Below, in pieces: positions 34,285 to 42,369 of a stretch of 45,959 nucleotides of DNA. A model generated the notes under the pieces. The model was not told the DNA's origin and did not search any database. It saw only the letters and a program-made list of their open reading frames with translations. Each line of letters opens with the position of its first letter. The stretch's first letter is position 1. The stretch is from assembly GCF_020144665.1 (NCBI RefSeq), contig NZ_JAAHBQ010000051.1:1-45959 (forward strand), given 5' to 3'. Made by a program: the position numbers and the translations under genes. This stretch comes from Oscillatoria salina IIICB1 (GTDB lineage Bacteria > Cyanobacteriota > Cyanobacteriia > Cyanobacteriales > SIO1D9).

Positions 34285-35097
34285 TTATTTAATAGCAACC
34301 ACAGCCAAATTCCAACACATTCGCTTCATCAAAGGTAACTTTTTCAAAAGGATATCTAACTGTTCTAAACGCTGATATTCCGGTTGCAAGCGTTCTTGTT
34401 CGAGAATAATTTTTTTCCAGTAGCGCTCTTGATTGGGGTCAACTCGTTCGAGAAAATAAAAGCGTAAAAAAATCCAGAGACTAGCCAGCCAAAAAGTATC
34501 CCAAATTGTTTGAGAAAATAAAGAATTAACGTAATTAACCAAATTAATATTTAGTGGTCGTTCATTTTCAGTACGCACCTCAGTAGCAATGCGTCGATAA
34601 ACATTAATCGCCGGATTATGTTGTAAAGGGTCCCAAAAACAAACCTTTCCTCCCAATTTAACAACCCGGTGCATTTCTTGAAGCGCTATTTTAGGGTTGG
34701 GAAGATGATGTAATAAATTAGCAGCATAAACAATATCAAAAGTATTATCAGGAAAATCTAATTGCATCGCATTAGCAGTACAGCCAGTAATTTGTACCTG
34801 ATTAGCTGCGGCTAATTGTAAAGCAACTGCGACCATTTTGGGAGAATAGTCAGCCGCAAGACAATTTGCACCTTTTTGAGCAAAGTAAACGCTATTTTCG
34901 CCAGCCCCACAACCAAGATCGAGGAGATATTTACCTCGAACATTTCCTAAATGTTGGAGAATAAAACGATTTTCCGGAGCAGTACAAGCTTCAAAATAAT
35001 CTCGCACGCTCATACCATCAATATTAATAGTATTCGCCCAGCGATCGTGAAATTGACGTTCTTGAGCAAAAATTTCTTCAGACATAATTGAAGTCAA
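34285..35097 (-). CDS. Class I SAM-dependent methyltransferase
   Basis: A 270-residue protein with a Rossmann methyltransferase core: the SAM-binding LLDLGCGAGENSVYFAQKG, an acidic end of strand two (LAADYSP), and FDIVYAANLLHHLPNP. The substrate region after residue 150 (KVCFWDPLQHNPAINVYRR) resembles methyltransferases acting on lipids or small molecules, but the substrate cannot be named. A second ATG at codon 5 (MSEEIF) is an alternative start. It is on the minus strand with MoaB upstream, separated by 77 bases. Confidence 0.82.
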   Translation of the reverse strand: MTSIMSEEIFAQERQFHDRWANTINIDGMSVRDYFEACTAPENRFILQHLGNVRGKYLLDLGCGAGENSVYFAQKGANCLAADYSPKMVAVALQLAAANQVQITGCTANAMQLDFPDNTFDIVYAANLLHHLPNPKIALQEMHRVVKLGGKVCFWDPLQHNPAINVYRRIATEVRTENERPLNINLVNYVNSLFSQTIWDTFWLASLWIFLRFYFLERVDPNQERYWKKIILEQERLQPEYQRLEQLDILLKKLPLMKRMCWNLAVVAIK

Positions 35098-35174
35098 TTG
35101 TAGTTGGGGTTAAGGAAATTAAAAATTTGCCAGAAAGACTAAATTTTTGACGACGAACCCAATTACGAAGATAA

Positions 35175-35678
35175 CTATTTTTTGCCAAGTTGGGTAACTA
35201 GATGAGTGAGTTCGGGTAAGAGTAACTTTTCCAGAGCGAGTTTAACTGCATTTGAGGAACCTGGGAGGGAAAAAATTAATTTGCGACGATAAATACCAGC
35301 AGTAGCACGAGATGCGATCGCGCGCGAACCAATTTCCTGATAACTCAGCCAGCGAAAAATCTCACCAAACCCTGGTAAAGTCTTTTCTAATAAAGCTGAT
35401 AGCGCATCATAAGTAGTATCTCTCGGAGCAATTCCCGTACCACCGCTAAAAATCAAAGCATCCAGATTTTCATTGTCACACAAGCGATTTAACTCAGCTT
35501 GGATTTGGGTAGGTTCATCCTTAACGATCGCATAACTTCCCACCTGATGACCTGCGGTAGATAATAACTGTTGAATTAAACGACCACTTTTGTCCGTTGC
35601 GGTAGTGCGCGTATCGCTAACAGTAATCACCGCACAGCAAACCGTAATTCCAGGTAAATCCGAGTGAGGAATTGACAT
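35175..35678 (-). CDS. moaB: Molybdenum cofactor biosynthesis protein MoaB/MogA
   Basis: A 167-residue protein of the MoaB/MogA family: AVITVSDTRTTATDKSG, the pterin-phosphate loop DALIFSGGTGIAPRDTTY, and LPGFGEIFRWLSYQEIGSRA and KLIFSLPGSSNAVKLALE. It adenylates molybdopterin before Mo insertion. I use the ATG at 35678; the longer frame begins at TTG and its 25 extra residues are unlike the family. psb28 ends... that is, psb28 lies upstream on the same strand, 79 bases away, so they may be co-transcribed. The MoeZ-like gene at 28058 could supply sulfur to the same pathway. Confidence 0.88.
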   Translation of the reverse strand: MSIPHSDLPGITVCCAVITVSDTRTTATDKSGRLIQQLLSTAGHQVGSYAIVKDEPTQIQAELNRLCDNENLDALIFSGGTGIAPRDTTYDALSALLEKTLPGFGEIFRWLSYQEIGSRAIASRATAGIYRRKLIFSLPGSSNAVKLALEKLLLPELTHLVTQLGKK

Positions 35679-35757
35679 TTTAACGCGAAAAATACGAATC
35701 AAACGGTCAAAAAGCCAAGTTTGTGAGCGAACCACCCACAAACTGACTTTCAAGCGA

Positions 35758-36093
35758 TTAAGATTTAGTCAAACCCAAACCGTGTTCTTCAGCATAGCGG
35801 TTCATGAAGCGGATAAAGCGATTAAACTCATCTTCACTGTTCATGATCAAGATTGCTTCCACAGAGCGAGGTTGACCATTCACATACTTACCCTTGACCT
35901 CTCGCGTCATAATCTCACCTTCTTCATCAATGAGATACATTCCTGTAACATCACCAGAATTTTTACTAGTCAGGATTTTAGGGTTATCAAAGATAAAGGT
36001 AGCAGTACCACCACCACCGTTTTTAGAGCGAGTTACGCGCACGTCAGGAATAGATTCCTCAACTGTACCTCTAGAAAACTCAATTTGCGCCAT
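35758..36093 (-). CDS. psb28: Photosystem II assembly factor Psb28
   Basis: A 111-residue soluble protein identical in length and pattern to Psb28: IEFSRGTVEESIPDVRVTRS, then TATFIFDNPK, GMYLIDEEGEI and EFNRFIRFMNRYAEEHGLG. Psb28 binds the cytoplasmic face of PSII assembly intermediates near CP47/cytochrome b559 during biogenesis and repair. It marks the host as an oxygenic phototroph. moaB follows on the same strand. Confidence 0.97.
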   Translation of the reverse strand: MAQIEFSRGTVEESIPDVRVTRSKNGGGGTATFIFDNPKILTSKNSGDVTGMYLIDEEGEIMTREVKGKYVNGQPRSVEAILIMNSEDEFNRFIRFMNRYAEEHGLGLTKS

Positions 36094-36294
36094 AATCTTT
36101 AGTCCTTTATTTTCGGTAATTTGTTATCTTCCCATCATCTCACAGAAAAATTACCTATCTCAAGGGACGGAGTGTCAGAGGTGCGAGATCTGGCTCGATT
36201 TTGGTGGGGGTTGCGGTAGTGATGCTCTTCTCCGTGGGAGACGCGACGTGAAGAACGATGCTTCACTTGCGCTCTTTGCTTGGTCAATTTAGCA

Positions 36295-36720
36295 TCACCA
36301 ATCAGCGATCGCGATTACATTGGAAAATGTACCACTAATCGCATTTACCAGTTTTTGGTCAGCCGTCACAAACTGGCAATTTTGCCGTAAACTCAGAACC
36401 ACGTAAAGAGAATCGTATACACTTCTTTCATGAGTAACAGCAAGCTGATAAGCATCATTGAGTAACGATGCTAAGGGAGTCACTGAGATATTTATTGAGC
36501 AAAATCCATCGAGAATTGCAACTGCATCTGTCTCTGATAACCCCTGAAATCTAGACAATTTCCAGACAATATTACCTACTTCTGCATAAATTAACTCTGG
36601 TGCAAGTAGTAAGAGGCTACCCGATTGATAAGCATTCAGAATTTTTTGTGCTTCGGATGAATAAGGTTGGGGAATAAACCACTTAATTGCAACGCTGCTA
36701 TCAACTACAAGCTTATCCAC
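36295..36720 (-). CDS. PIN-domain toxin (VapC-like)
   Basis: A 141-residue PIN protein. The acidic active-site residues are visible: Asp7 (LVVDSSVAIKWF), Glu47 (IYAEVGNIVW), Asp103 (SVYDSLYVVL) and Asp121 (TADQKL). VapC-type toxins are RNases, often cutting tRNA or rRNA. The usual small VapB antitoxin gene is absent; instead a 266-residue HEPN-like gene ends two bases before this start, on the same strand, so the pair is surely co-translated. That gene's tail looks like the VapB end. Confidence 0.9.
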   Translation of the reverse strand: MDKLVVDSSVAIKWFIPQPYSSEAQKILNAYQSGSLLLLAPELIYAEVGNIVWKLSRFQGLSETDAVAILDGFCSINISVTPLASLLNDAYQLAVTHERSVYDSLYVVLSLRQNCQFVTADQKLVNAISGTFSNVIAIADW

Positions 36721-36722
36721 TC

Positions 36723-37523
36723 TTACCTTGACCTATCTTCTTGTAACAACTCCACACAGTCAGGAAACTCTCCATAAGTTTCGAGTAATCTTGGTCTAAG
36801 TTGCTCAATTTTGCTAACCGCCGTTTGACGACTTTGATGCTCTTGTTCTAAAATTTTTTTTTCGTCAATTTCTAAAGATTGGAACATCTGCCTATACAAT
36901 TCCAGGTGAGGATTATCTTTGCTAAACTTTGATTCAGCAATCTTATTTAGAATTGCATTAACCATTGCTGAAGCTGTATCGCAAGCCCACTTAGCTACAT
37001 CCTCACTAGCTATTAATAAGGTTATTGATTCAACTGTTGTATCTTGACGCAGAATATTTTTGCTTGTTAGTCTTTTGATGAATTTTCTACCTAAGTAACT
37101 AAATGTCCCATCTTCTTCAATTTTCAAGCGATCGTGTGGCTTAAGATGTACTAGACAATCGCGTAATTTGAATAAATCCGCAAAATCTTGATACGGGTTT
37201 TTGCCCTTATCAAATTTATCATTTAAGGCTTTGCTAGCTAGCATGAATTTATCTTGCGTGTTTTTTTTACGATCTGCTGATTCTTCAATCGCGTCAATTA
37301 ACTTATCAAGAAATTTATCTCCACCTCCCGAAGCTTTTTCGAGAATTGCGATCGCGGCAAACTCATTAATAAAAGCTTCAAGTGAAAGAGCCGAAAAGAT
37401 AACGGAAATTGCTGCCTCATTCTGCCGATGAATTTTAGGTTTTTGTTTTGCCTGATAGTAAGCATCTTTAGCAAGATTGTAAAAATGGTATGAATCGATA
37501 ATAATTCCTTGGTTTGGTTCCAT
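36723..37523 (-). CDS. HEPN-like protein with antitoxin-like C-terminal tail
   Basis: A 266-residue, mostly helical protein. SVIFSALSLEAFINEFAA (about 40-57) and DLFKLRDCLVHLKPH (117-130) carry the hallmark R-x4-H motif (Arg121, His126) of HEPN RNases. The C-terminal 35 residues, AVSKIEQLRPRLLETYGEF then PDCVELLQEDRSR, look like the region that closes small VapB-type antitoxins. The middle is charged and helical. The PIN toxin follows two bases downstream. It could be an antitoxin with a HEPN scaffold, a second toxin, or an HEPN RNase held inactive by the PIN protein. I recognise no named family for the entire chain. HEPN assignment is from the motif and is moderate. Confidence 0.6.
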   Translation of the reverse strand: MEPNQGIIIDSYHFYNLAKDAYYQAKQKPKIHRQNEAAISVIFSALSLEAFINEFAAIAILEKASGGGDKFLDKLIDAIEESADRKKNTQDKFMLASKALNDKFDKGKNPYQDFADLFKLRDCLVHLKPHDRLKIEEDGTFSYLGRKFIKRLTSKNILRQDTTVESITLLIASEDVAKWACDTASAMVNAILNKIAESKFSKDNPHLELYRQMFQSLEIDEKKILEQEHQSRQTAVSKIEQLRPRLLETYGEFPDCVELLQEDRSR

Positions 37524-37620
37524 AATTTTTTTCTAGTTATTACTTCATCTAAGTTCCAAGATACTTTTTCTTAATTATAAACTATTTCTTAGCTAAAGGA
37601 TAAATCTAAGCAAAAAAGGT

Positions 37621-38076
37621 CTAACTTTCAGCTTCTCTTTCTAGTAGTAATGTTACTGGTCCGTCGTTCTCAATACTGACTTGCATCATTGCACCAAACT
37701 TACCAGTTTCGACTTTTAACCCACTAGCGCGTAACTTGCTCACGAAGCGATCGTAAAGCTTTTCGGCAATATTTGGTGGTGCGGAATTACTAAAAGAAGG
37801 ACGACGACCTTTACGACAATCACCGTAGAGAGTAAACTGACTAATTACGAGTAATTCGCCGTTAATTTCTTGTACTGATTTATCCCATTTATCGCCATCT
37901 TCAGTAGCGGGAAAGAGACGTAAAGCTAAACATTTGCGAACCATCCAATCGAGTTCGGTGTCGGTATCGTTAGACGCGATCGCCACTAACAAATTCAATC
38001 CAGGTCCGATTTTCCCGATAATTTCTCCATCGACAGTCACTTGGGAAGATTTAACTCTTTGGATAACTAAGCGCAT
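37621..38076 (-). CDS. dtd: D-aminoacyl-tRNA deacylase Dtd
   Basis: A 151-residue protein of the DTD family: [17 protein letters not shown], the SQFTLYGD motif, and [10 protein letters not shown] with the Gly-cisPro that gives chirality. It hydrolyses D-aminoacyl-tRNAs in the cytoplasm. I start at the ATG at 38076, where the family's MRxVxQRV begins; the extra 20 codons upstream are not conserved. It is monocistronic as far as can be seen, with a perfect 13-base hairpin upstream (38145-38173). Confidence 0.95.
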   Translation of the reverse strand: MRLVIQRVKSSQVTVDGEIIGKIGPGLNLLVAIASNDTDTELDWMVRKCLALRLFPATEDGDKWDKSVQEINGELLVISQFTLYGDCRKGRRPSFSNSAPPNIAEKLYDRFVSKLRASGLKVETGKFGAMMQVSIENDGPVTLLLEREAES

Positions 38077-38144
38077 TATTAGATTTGAAGTTACAAATTT
38101 AGAGGAGTTTACTATTTCATCAATTTTAAGACTCAATCTTGTGC

Positions 38145-38173
38145 TGTCATCCTTCGCGAAGCGAAGGATGACA
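38145..38173. repeat. Perfect hairpin of the GTCATCC repeat type
   Basis: TGTCATCCTTCGC (38145-38157) and GCGAAGGATGACA (38161-38173) form 13 pairs around GAA. The GTCATCC...GGATGAC ends recur at 45874-45940. It lies 69 bases upstream of dtd and 137 bases downstream of the end of the COG0523 gene, so it is probably a mobile palindrome and possibly a terminator. Confidence 0.7.
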
Positions 38174-38309
38174 ATTGATTTTACAGTCTGACAATGGATT
38201 TGAGAGAATTACAATTGATGTTAGCTGAATGACTGAAGATAACTCTAGGAAAGTATTTTAGGACGCACCGCAGTACGTCCTAAACTCAGAGGAAAACAAA
38301 GCAAAATAA

Positions 38310-39428
38310 TTATTTCCCGAAACCCTTACCACGATTAGGGGTAGGGAGAGAGAAACAATTAGCAATTTGTTCGCGTAACTTAGCTTCGTCGAGATTTTGA
38401 CCGATTAATACCAACTGATTTTTCTTTTCGCGTCCGTTCCACTCATCATCTTCGATGGTGAAACGTTTCCCACTGAGGTGAAAAATATGACGATTGGGAC
38501 TTTCGTTAAACCAAAGAATACCTTTAGCGCGGAAAACGTTTACTGGTAGCTGGTTGTCGAGGAAATATTGGAATTTCCTAATCGACATTGGTTGATCGTT
38601 TTGGATAGAAATCGAGGTAAAGCCATCATTTTCTAAGTGGTGGGAGTGATGATGGTGGTCGTGGTCATGATGATGATGTTCGTGGTCATGATGTTCGTGT
38701 TCACAATCGTGGTCATGGTCATGATGATGATGTTCATGGTCATGATGTTCGTGAGTATCTTCCGACTCGAAATATTTATCCGACTCGAACAAACCGACGC
38801 TGAGAATTAAAGGTAAAGGAACTTTCGATTGACTGGTACGCATAATTCTCGCACCAGCTTTAATGTCGCGGATTCTGACTTCTAAAGCATCTACATCACC
38901 TTCGTCAACTAAATCTACTTTATTGAGCAGAATAATATCACCATAGGCAATTTGGCTATAAGCCGCTTCGCTGTTAAATAAATCGAGACTGAAATTCTCA
39001 CAATCGACTACAGTAACAATCGAGTCGAGACGAGTCATGTCTCGCAGTTCGGTTCCTAAAAATGTGAGTGCGACTGGTAGGGGGTCAGCCAAACCGGTAG
39101 TTTCCACAACCAAGTAATCGATCTTTTCTTGTCGTTCGAGAACTTTGTAAACTGCTTTTACGAGGTCTTCGTTGATGGTGCAACAAATACAACCATTACT
39201 CAGTTCCACCATGTCGTCTTCAGTGGTGACAATCAGTTCATTGTCGATCCCGATTTCGCCAAACTCATTGACGAGAACGGCGGTTTTGACTCCTTGTTGG
39301 TTACTCAAGATATGGTTAAGGAGTGTAGTTTTGCCACTGCCGAGAAAACCAGTAATAATTGTCACTGGTAAGCCTTGTTTGGGAGCATCCATTGACTCAG
39401 TAGGAACAGATATATCTGCCGATCGCAT
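38310..39428 (-). CDS. COG0523 (CobW-like) GTPase, His-rich metal chaperone
   Basis: A 372-residue G3E GTPase: Walker A GFLGSGKTTLLNHI, the metal-binding Cys motif GCICC (Cys80, 82, 83), LLNKVDLVDE and a C-terminal CobW_C domain with LPVNVFRAKGILWFNESP. Between the two lies a stretch (226-264) with 25 His in 39 residues plus a Cys, a likely zinc or nickel store. Family members deliver metals such as Zn to target enzymes using GTP. No clear Zur box (palindromic AT-rich) upstream was found. It is divergent from cysS, whose product needs zinc, but a link is speculative. Confidence 0.9.
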   Translation of the reverse strand: MRSADISVPTESMDAPKQGLPVTIITGFLGSGKTTLLNHILSNQQGVKTAVLVNEFGEIGIDNELIVTTEDDMVELSNGCICCTINEDLVKAVYKVLERQEKIDYLVVETTGLADPLPVALTFLGTELRDMTRLDSIVTVVDCENFSLDLFNSEAAYSQIAYGDIILLNKVDLVDEGDVDALEVRIRDIKAGARIMRTSQSKVPLPLILSVGLFESDKYFESEDTHEHHDHEHHHHDHDHDCEHEHHDHEHHHHDHDHHHHSHHLENDGFTSISIQNDQPMSIRKFQYFLDNQLPVNVFRAKGILWFNESPNRHIFHLSGKRFTIEDDEWNGREKKNQLVLIGQNLDEAKLREQIANCFSLPTPNRGKGFGK

Positions 39429-39604
39429 AATTAGTTTCTAATCAACGTCAAAATAAAATGAAGACTGGGAAGATGGGGATGGAGAACGATCGCCGATCGT
39501 TAATCCAGTTTCCTAGTGTCACCAGTCTCTCTTTCTCCCATATTATTGCTTATCTAGCGATCTCGCTGTTGCGATCGCGTTATTACTCGAAAAAAATACT
39601 GCGT

Positions 39605-41062
39605 ATGACTTTAACTGTTTACAACTCTTTAACTCGTACTCAAGAAGCTTTTGAACCTTTGTTTGATCATAAGGTGCGGATGTATTGCTGCGGGATTACG
39701 GTGTACGATTATTGCCATTTGGGTCATGCGCGGACTTGTTTGGTTTGGGATGTGGTGCGTCGTTATCTGCGCTGGCGTGGCTATCAGGTTGAGTATATCC
39801 AAAATTTTACTGATATTGATGATAAAATCCTCAATCGCGCCAGAAGTGAAGGTGTACCGATGGAAACTATTTCGGAACGCTTTATCCAAGCTTATTTTGA
39901 GGATATGGAACGCTTAAAAGTGGAACCTGCGGATGCTTATCCTCGCGCTACTCATACCCTCGATGGAATTAAGCGTCTGGTACACGAACTCGAAGAAAAA
40001 GGTTATGCTTATCCGGCTGGTGGCGATGTTTACTATGCAGTGCGCCAGTTTCCTGACTATGGTAAACTTTCGGGACGCAAGTTAGCAGATTTGCAGGCTG
40101 GTGCTAGCGGACGAGTGGATGTGTCAGATCCCGAAGCGGCGAAGAAGAAAGAGGCTTTTGATTTCGCGCTGTGGAAGGCTTCTAAGCCCGGAGAACCGAG
40201 TTGGGAGTCGCCTTGGGGTGGTGGTCGTCCGGGTTGGCATATAGAATGTTCGGCTATGGTGCGCGAAAGATTGGGGGAAACTATCGATCTTCATGTGGGT
40301 GGTAGTGACTTGATTTTTCCGCACCACGAAAATGAAATTGCTCAGTCGGAAGCGGCTACGGGTAAGCCTTTGGCGAAGTATTGGCTGCACAATGGTATGG
40401 TGAAGGTGGGCGGCGAGAAGATGTCAAAGTCGTTGGGCAATTTTGTGACGATTCGCGAATTATTGGCGAAATTTGACCCGATGGCGGTGCGTTTGTTTAT
40501 TTTGCAAGCTCATTATCGCAAGCCTGTAGATTTTACTGATGAGGCGTTGGAAGCCGCGACGAATGGCTGGAATACTTTAAAAGAAGGGTTGCTTTTTGGT
40601 GAACAATATGGTAATAAATTGGGCTGGAAAGAGTTAAATTCGGATACGAGTAAGATTATCGAGGAGTTTAGCACGCGCTTTGCAGCATCGGTTGATGATG
40701 ATTTCAACTTCGCTGGCGGTTTGGCGGTTTTGTTTGAATTAGCGAAGGAGTTGCGTCGCGAGGGAAATCTGTTAATTCACGAAGGGAAAACTCAAACCAG
40801 CCCGGAGCAATTGCAGCGACAATGGGCGACTTTAGTCGAATTGGCAGAAGTCTTAGGATTTACTGCACAATTTGAGGAAAATGTCAAGGAAGCAAACGCA
40901 GGTTTAAGCGAAGCCGAAATCGAAGCCTTAATCGAACAACGAAAACAAGCGCGTCAAGCGAAAAACTTTGCCGAAGGCGATCGCATTCGCGATGAACTCA
41001 AAGCCCAAGGTATCATCTTAATTGACAAGCCAGGTGGTGTAACCGAATGGCATCGCGGTTAG
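39605..41062 (+). CDS. cysS: Cysteinyl-tRNA synthetase
   Basis: A 485-residue class I synthetase. Zinc and Cys-binding residues are in MYCCGITVYDYCHLGHAR (HIGH-type motif HLGH), HIECSAM and FPHHENEIAQSEA; the KMSKS motif is GGEKMSKSLGNFVT. The C-terminal domain ends with ARQAKNFAEGDRIRDELKAQ. The chosen ATG at 39605 gives family length; the longer frame adds 49 non-conserved residues including repeat-like DNA. The enzyme charges tRNA-Cys with cysteine. The AI-2E permease follows 53 bases downstream. Confidence 0.97.
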   Translation: MTLTVYNSLTRTQEAFEPLFDHKVRMYCCGITVYDYCHLGHARTCLVWDVVRRYLRWRGYQVEYIQNFTDIDDKILNRARSEGVPMETISERFIQAYFEDMERLKVEPADAYPRATHTLDGIKRLVHELEEKGYAYPAGGDVYYAVRQFPDYGKLSGRKLADLQAGASGRVDVSDPEAAKKKEAFDFALWKASKPGEPSWESPWGGGRPGWHIECSAMVRERLGETIDLHVGGSDLIFPHHENEIAQSEAATGKPLAKYWLHNGMVKVGGEKMSKSLGNFVTIRELLAKFDPMAVRLFILQAHYRKPVDFTDEALEAATNGWNTLKEGLLFGEQYGNKLGWKELNSDTSKIIEEFSTRFAASVDDDFNFAGGLAVLFELAKELRREGNLLIHEGKTQTSPEQLQRQWATLVELAEVLGFTAQFEENVKEANAGLSEAEIEALIEQRKQARQAKNFAEGDRIRDELKAQGIILIDKPGGVTEWHRG

Positions 41063-41115
41063 AGACTTGAGTTAGAAAGTCTCTAGATTAAATAATTCTG
41101 ACTCAGCTTAAATTT

Positions 41116-42213
41116 ATGTCAATTGAGCGGCGCGTTAATCTTTCTTTCTCAAACCTGTTAACATTTGTTGCTACTGGCTTGATTTTAGTGCTGTTATGGC
41201 AGTTACGGAGTTTGATCGTCGTCTTGATGATTTCCGTAGTCTTAGCGGCTACCTTAGCACCTTTTGTCAAAGGTGCAGAAAGGTTAAAAATTCCTCGCTG
41301 GTTAGCAGTTATCCTGGTTTACTTGGGCTTAATTTCAATTTTGACAGGAGTAGTCTTGTTGATTGGTCCGACAGTAGTCGAACAAATTCAAAGACTATTT
41401 CGGCGGTTGCCAACTTATTTAGATGTTTTGGAAGCCCTAGCAGAAAATATAGCAGTACGCTTTGGCATGACCGAACCCGAAGCGATCGAACAAATTAACC
41501 AACTTTTCGATACCCAAGCCGTGACGAGATGGACGTTTCAGGCTTCGCAACAGTTGCTAGTGCGTTCTTACGGAGTCACCAGAGGCATTGTTGGCGGCGT
41601 AGTTAGTTTAGTTTTCTCGCTAGTTTTGTCAGGCTATATGCTATCGGGTGCAGAAAGATTAATTTCCGGTTTTTTCAGTTTATTTCCCAAACCGTGGGAC
41701 GATCGCTTAGCGTCACAGGTAGTACCTGTAAGTCAGCGTATGGGCGGTTATATCCAAGGGCGAGTCTTAGTTTCGGCAATTTTAGGATTAGCGATTAGCG
41801 TCAGTTTGAAATTCTTAGGAATTTCCGAATTTGCCCTTGGTTTAGGAGTAATTGCCGGGTTTACCAACCTAATTCCCTTTTTCGGACCCGTACTCGGAGC
41901 AATTCCCGCCTTAATTGTAGCGATCGCCCAAGGAGGTTGGACTTTTTTATGGGTGTTACTACTATTCGTAATTATTCAAAATGTGGAAACATATTTACTC
42001 GATCCTCTACTCGTAGGTAACACAGTCCGAGTTCATCCTTTATATCAACTTTTAGCAGTTATTGGCGGCGCACAAGTCTTAGGAATTATCGGTGCTTTAA
42101 TTGTCCCACCTTGGGTTGCAGGTGCTTCGGCTGTCCTAGACAATCTTTATTTAAAACCGAAATTACTCGCGGAAAAATCAGCCAACAGCGAACAGTTATC
42201 AGTTAGCAGTTAG
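41116..42213 (+). CDS. AI-2E family permease (PerM/TqsA-like)
   Basis: A 365-residue membrane protein. Hydrophobic segments at about 10-30, 33-50, 65-90, then a soluble segment and a final cluster from about 155 to 345 fit the UPF0118/AI-2E exporter fold; GFTNLIPFFGPVLGAIPALIVAIAQ is a family signature. Functions range from AI-2 export to Na+/H+ exchange, unresolved here. The last codons (NSEQLSVSS) are encoded by the heptamer repeat at 42186-42311, so the C-terminus has probably been extended by invasion of the repeat. Confidence 0.88.
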   Translation: MSIERRVNLSFSNLLTFVATGLILVLLWQLRSLIVVLMISVVLAATLAPFVKGAERLKIPRWLAVILVYLGLISILTGVVLLIGPTVVEQIQRLFRRLPTYLDVLEALAENIAVRFGMTEPEAIEQINQLFDTQAVTRWTFQASQQLLVRSYGVTRGIVGGVVSLVFSLVLSGYMLSGAERLISGFFSLFPKPWDDRLASQVVPVSQRMGGYIQGRVLVSAILGLAISVSLKFLGISEFALGLGVIAGFTNLIPFFGPVLGAIPALIVAIAQGGWTFLWVLLLFVIIQNVETYLLDPLLVGNTVRVHPLYQLLAVIGGAQVLGIIGALIVPPWVAGASAVLDNLYLKPKLLAEKSANSEQLSVSS

Positions 42214-42311
42214 CAGTTATCAGTTAGCAGTTAGCAGTTAGCAGTGAACAGTTACCAGTTAGCAGTTAGCAGTTATCAGTTAGCAGTTACCAGTTACCAG
42301 TTACCAGTTTA
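42186..42311. repeat. 18-unit CAGTTAN heptanucleotide array
   Basis: Eighteen in-phase seven-base units, mainly CAGTTAG, CAGTTAC and CAGTTAT, which are the reverse complement family of the array at 26998-27396. It covers the last nine codons and stop of the AI-2E gene. Confidence 0.92.
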
Positions 42312-42325
42312 TCTCCCTTATCTCC

Positions 42326-42367
42326 CCCCAATCCCCAATCCCCAGTCCCCAATCCCCAATCCCCAAT
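42326..42367. repeat. Six-unit CCCCAAT heptanucleotide array
   Basis: Six consecutive CCCCAAT units (one is CCCCAGT), ending two bases before the ATG of the MscS gene. The unit is again seven bases. The array takes the position of the ribosome-binding site, and no Shine-Dalgarno is present. Confidence 0.92.
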
Positions 42368-42369
42368 CT

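Noticed and set aside
36094-36294. Possible small gene between psb28 and the PIN toxin gene
   Set aside because: Only repeat-like DNA with a GTGAAG/CTTCAC hairpin (36248-36266) was seen; the frame there is antisense to psb28.
39458-39604. Longer start of cysS
   Set aside because: The 49 extra residues are not family-like; the conserved start MTLTVYNSL is at 39605.
42244-42369. N-terminal extension of the MscS gene
   Set aside because: It translates the CAGTTAN and CCCCAAT arrays; the signal peptide starts at the ATG at 42370.
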